From positions 62,001-126,000 of the forward strand of contig NZ_AUCW01000012.1 in NCBI RefSeq assembly GCF_000429965.1: a stretch of 64,000 nt of DNA, given 5' to 3'. The translations under genes were made by a program, and so were the position numbers. This document shows, one piece after another, positions 63,790 through 64,000 of this stretch (position 1 is its first letter; the number at the start of each line of letters is the position of its first letter). The notes under the pieces were generated by a model, which searched no databases, was not told the DNA's origin, and saw only the letters and a list, made by a program, of their open reading frames with translations. This DNA is from Desulfogranum mediterraneum DSM 13871 (GTDB lineage Bacteria > Desulfobacterota > Desulfobulbia > Desulfobulbales > Desulfobulbaceae).

Positions 63790-64000
63790 ATGAAAAAACT
63801 CTTCTATCTGGCTCTTTTCCTGTTCGTTACCAGCTTTGCAGGGGCGGTGATCTACCAACTCTATACCCTGGAGACGGCCCTGCCCAGCCTCCGCTATGAC
63901 CAGTTCCTCGCCAGCCTCAACAACAACGAGATCCAGAGTGTGACCCTGCGCGGCGGCGAAGTCCGCTTCACCGATACCTTTCTCCGCAGCTACGCCACCT
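63790..64000 (+). CDS. FtsH-like protease, N-terminal part only (runs off window)
   Basis: The 70 visible residues show a membrane anchor (1-24) and then 'SLRYDQFLASLNNNEIQSVT' leading to 'LRGGEVRFTD', the pattern of the FtsH extracellular domain (Y-S-x-F-L ... V-x-x-V-x-I-x-G). The start was chosen at the ATG with ATGGAGG ~12 bp upstream. The AAA+ and zinc-protease parts would be beyond the edge, so the call is provisional. Confidence 0.55.
   Translation, partial: MKKLFYLALFLFVTSFAGAVIYQLYTLETALPSLRYDQFLASLNNNEIQSVTLRGGEVRFTDTFLRSYAT

Overview
The window comes from a Gram-negative, flagellated, cytochrome-rich bacterium. It carries lipoprotein and Sec signals, MCP and flagellin genes, an NtrC-type regulator, a Rieske/cytochrome b operon feeding multiheme cytochromes c, and many histidine kinases. 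GC content is roughly 55-60% by eye, with several AT-richer islands. This fits Desulfobacterota (Desulfobulbales-like), but that is an inference from gene style; there is no rRNA gene here.

Layout. 1-5.4 kb: truncated secreted protein, two small ORFs, TrkH/TrkA potassium uptake (minus), a pair of 140-bp repeats, and an A-type Fe-S protein operon. 5.6-11.8 kb: PhoX-like phosphatase, then a minus-strand Rieske / cytochrome b / diheme c / triheme c operon. 12-17 kb: GH-like secreted protein, alkaline-phosphatase-superfamily membrane enzyme, PpnP, GlpM. 17.7-28.2 kb: a coherent same-strand block of signalling and transport genes (kinase-like/receiver protein, receiver, CBS protein, DASS anion transporter, NhaD antiporter, sigma-54 activator, NifX-like protein, histidine kinase, receiver, ATPase-less kinase). 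A run of GTTCC/GGAAC half-sites lies in front of it. 28.2-35 kb: a decaying stretch with a broken YfbK-type VWA gene, an intact MCP with its terminator, and a head-on junction between a multiheme cytochrome remnant and a LysR remnant. 35.4-41 kb: trpS with a structured leader, a divergent Nramp-family permease behind a TPP riboswitch (next gene broken), and a SulP transporter.

42.1-52.2 kb is the most striking region: an apparently complete radical-SAM RiPP locus with lower GC than its surroundings. It encodes a 373-residue precursor with a long leader, a GG cleavage site and a 201-residue core built from 17-residue Cys repeats (22 Cys). It also encodes a SPASM radical SAM enzyme, an HlyD-type adaptor, an unknown protein, an ABC exporter, a C39-peptidase ABC exporter and a CPBP membrane protease. 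I do not recognise this precursor family.

52.4-64 kb: a flagellin with an inserted HExxH zinc protease domain (flagellinolysin) behind a sigma-28-like promoter; a RAYT-type transposase beside a copy of the 140-bp repeat; a periplasmic binding lipoprotein plus hybrid sensor kinase; a fused ACP / acyl-AMP ligase / PlsC protein; and the start of an FtsH-like protease.

The repeat family (seven full, degenerate or partial copies at 4.2, 4.3, 7.4, 13.3, 17.4, 41.3 and 54.4 kb) has terminal inverted repeats. It marks several segment boundaries, including both sides of regions that look acquired or decayed.
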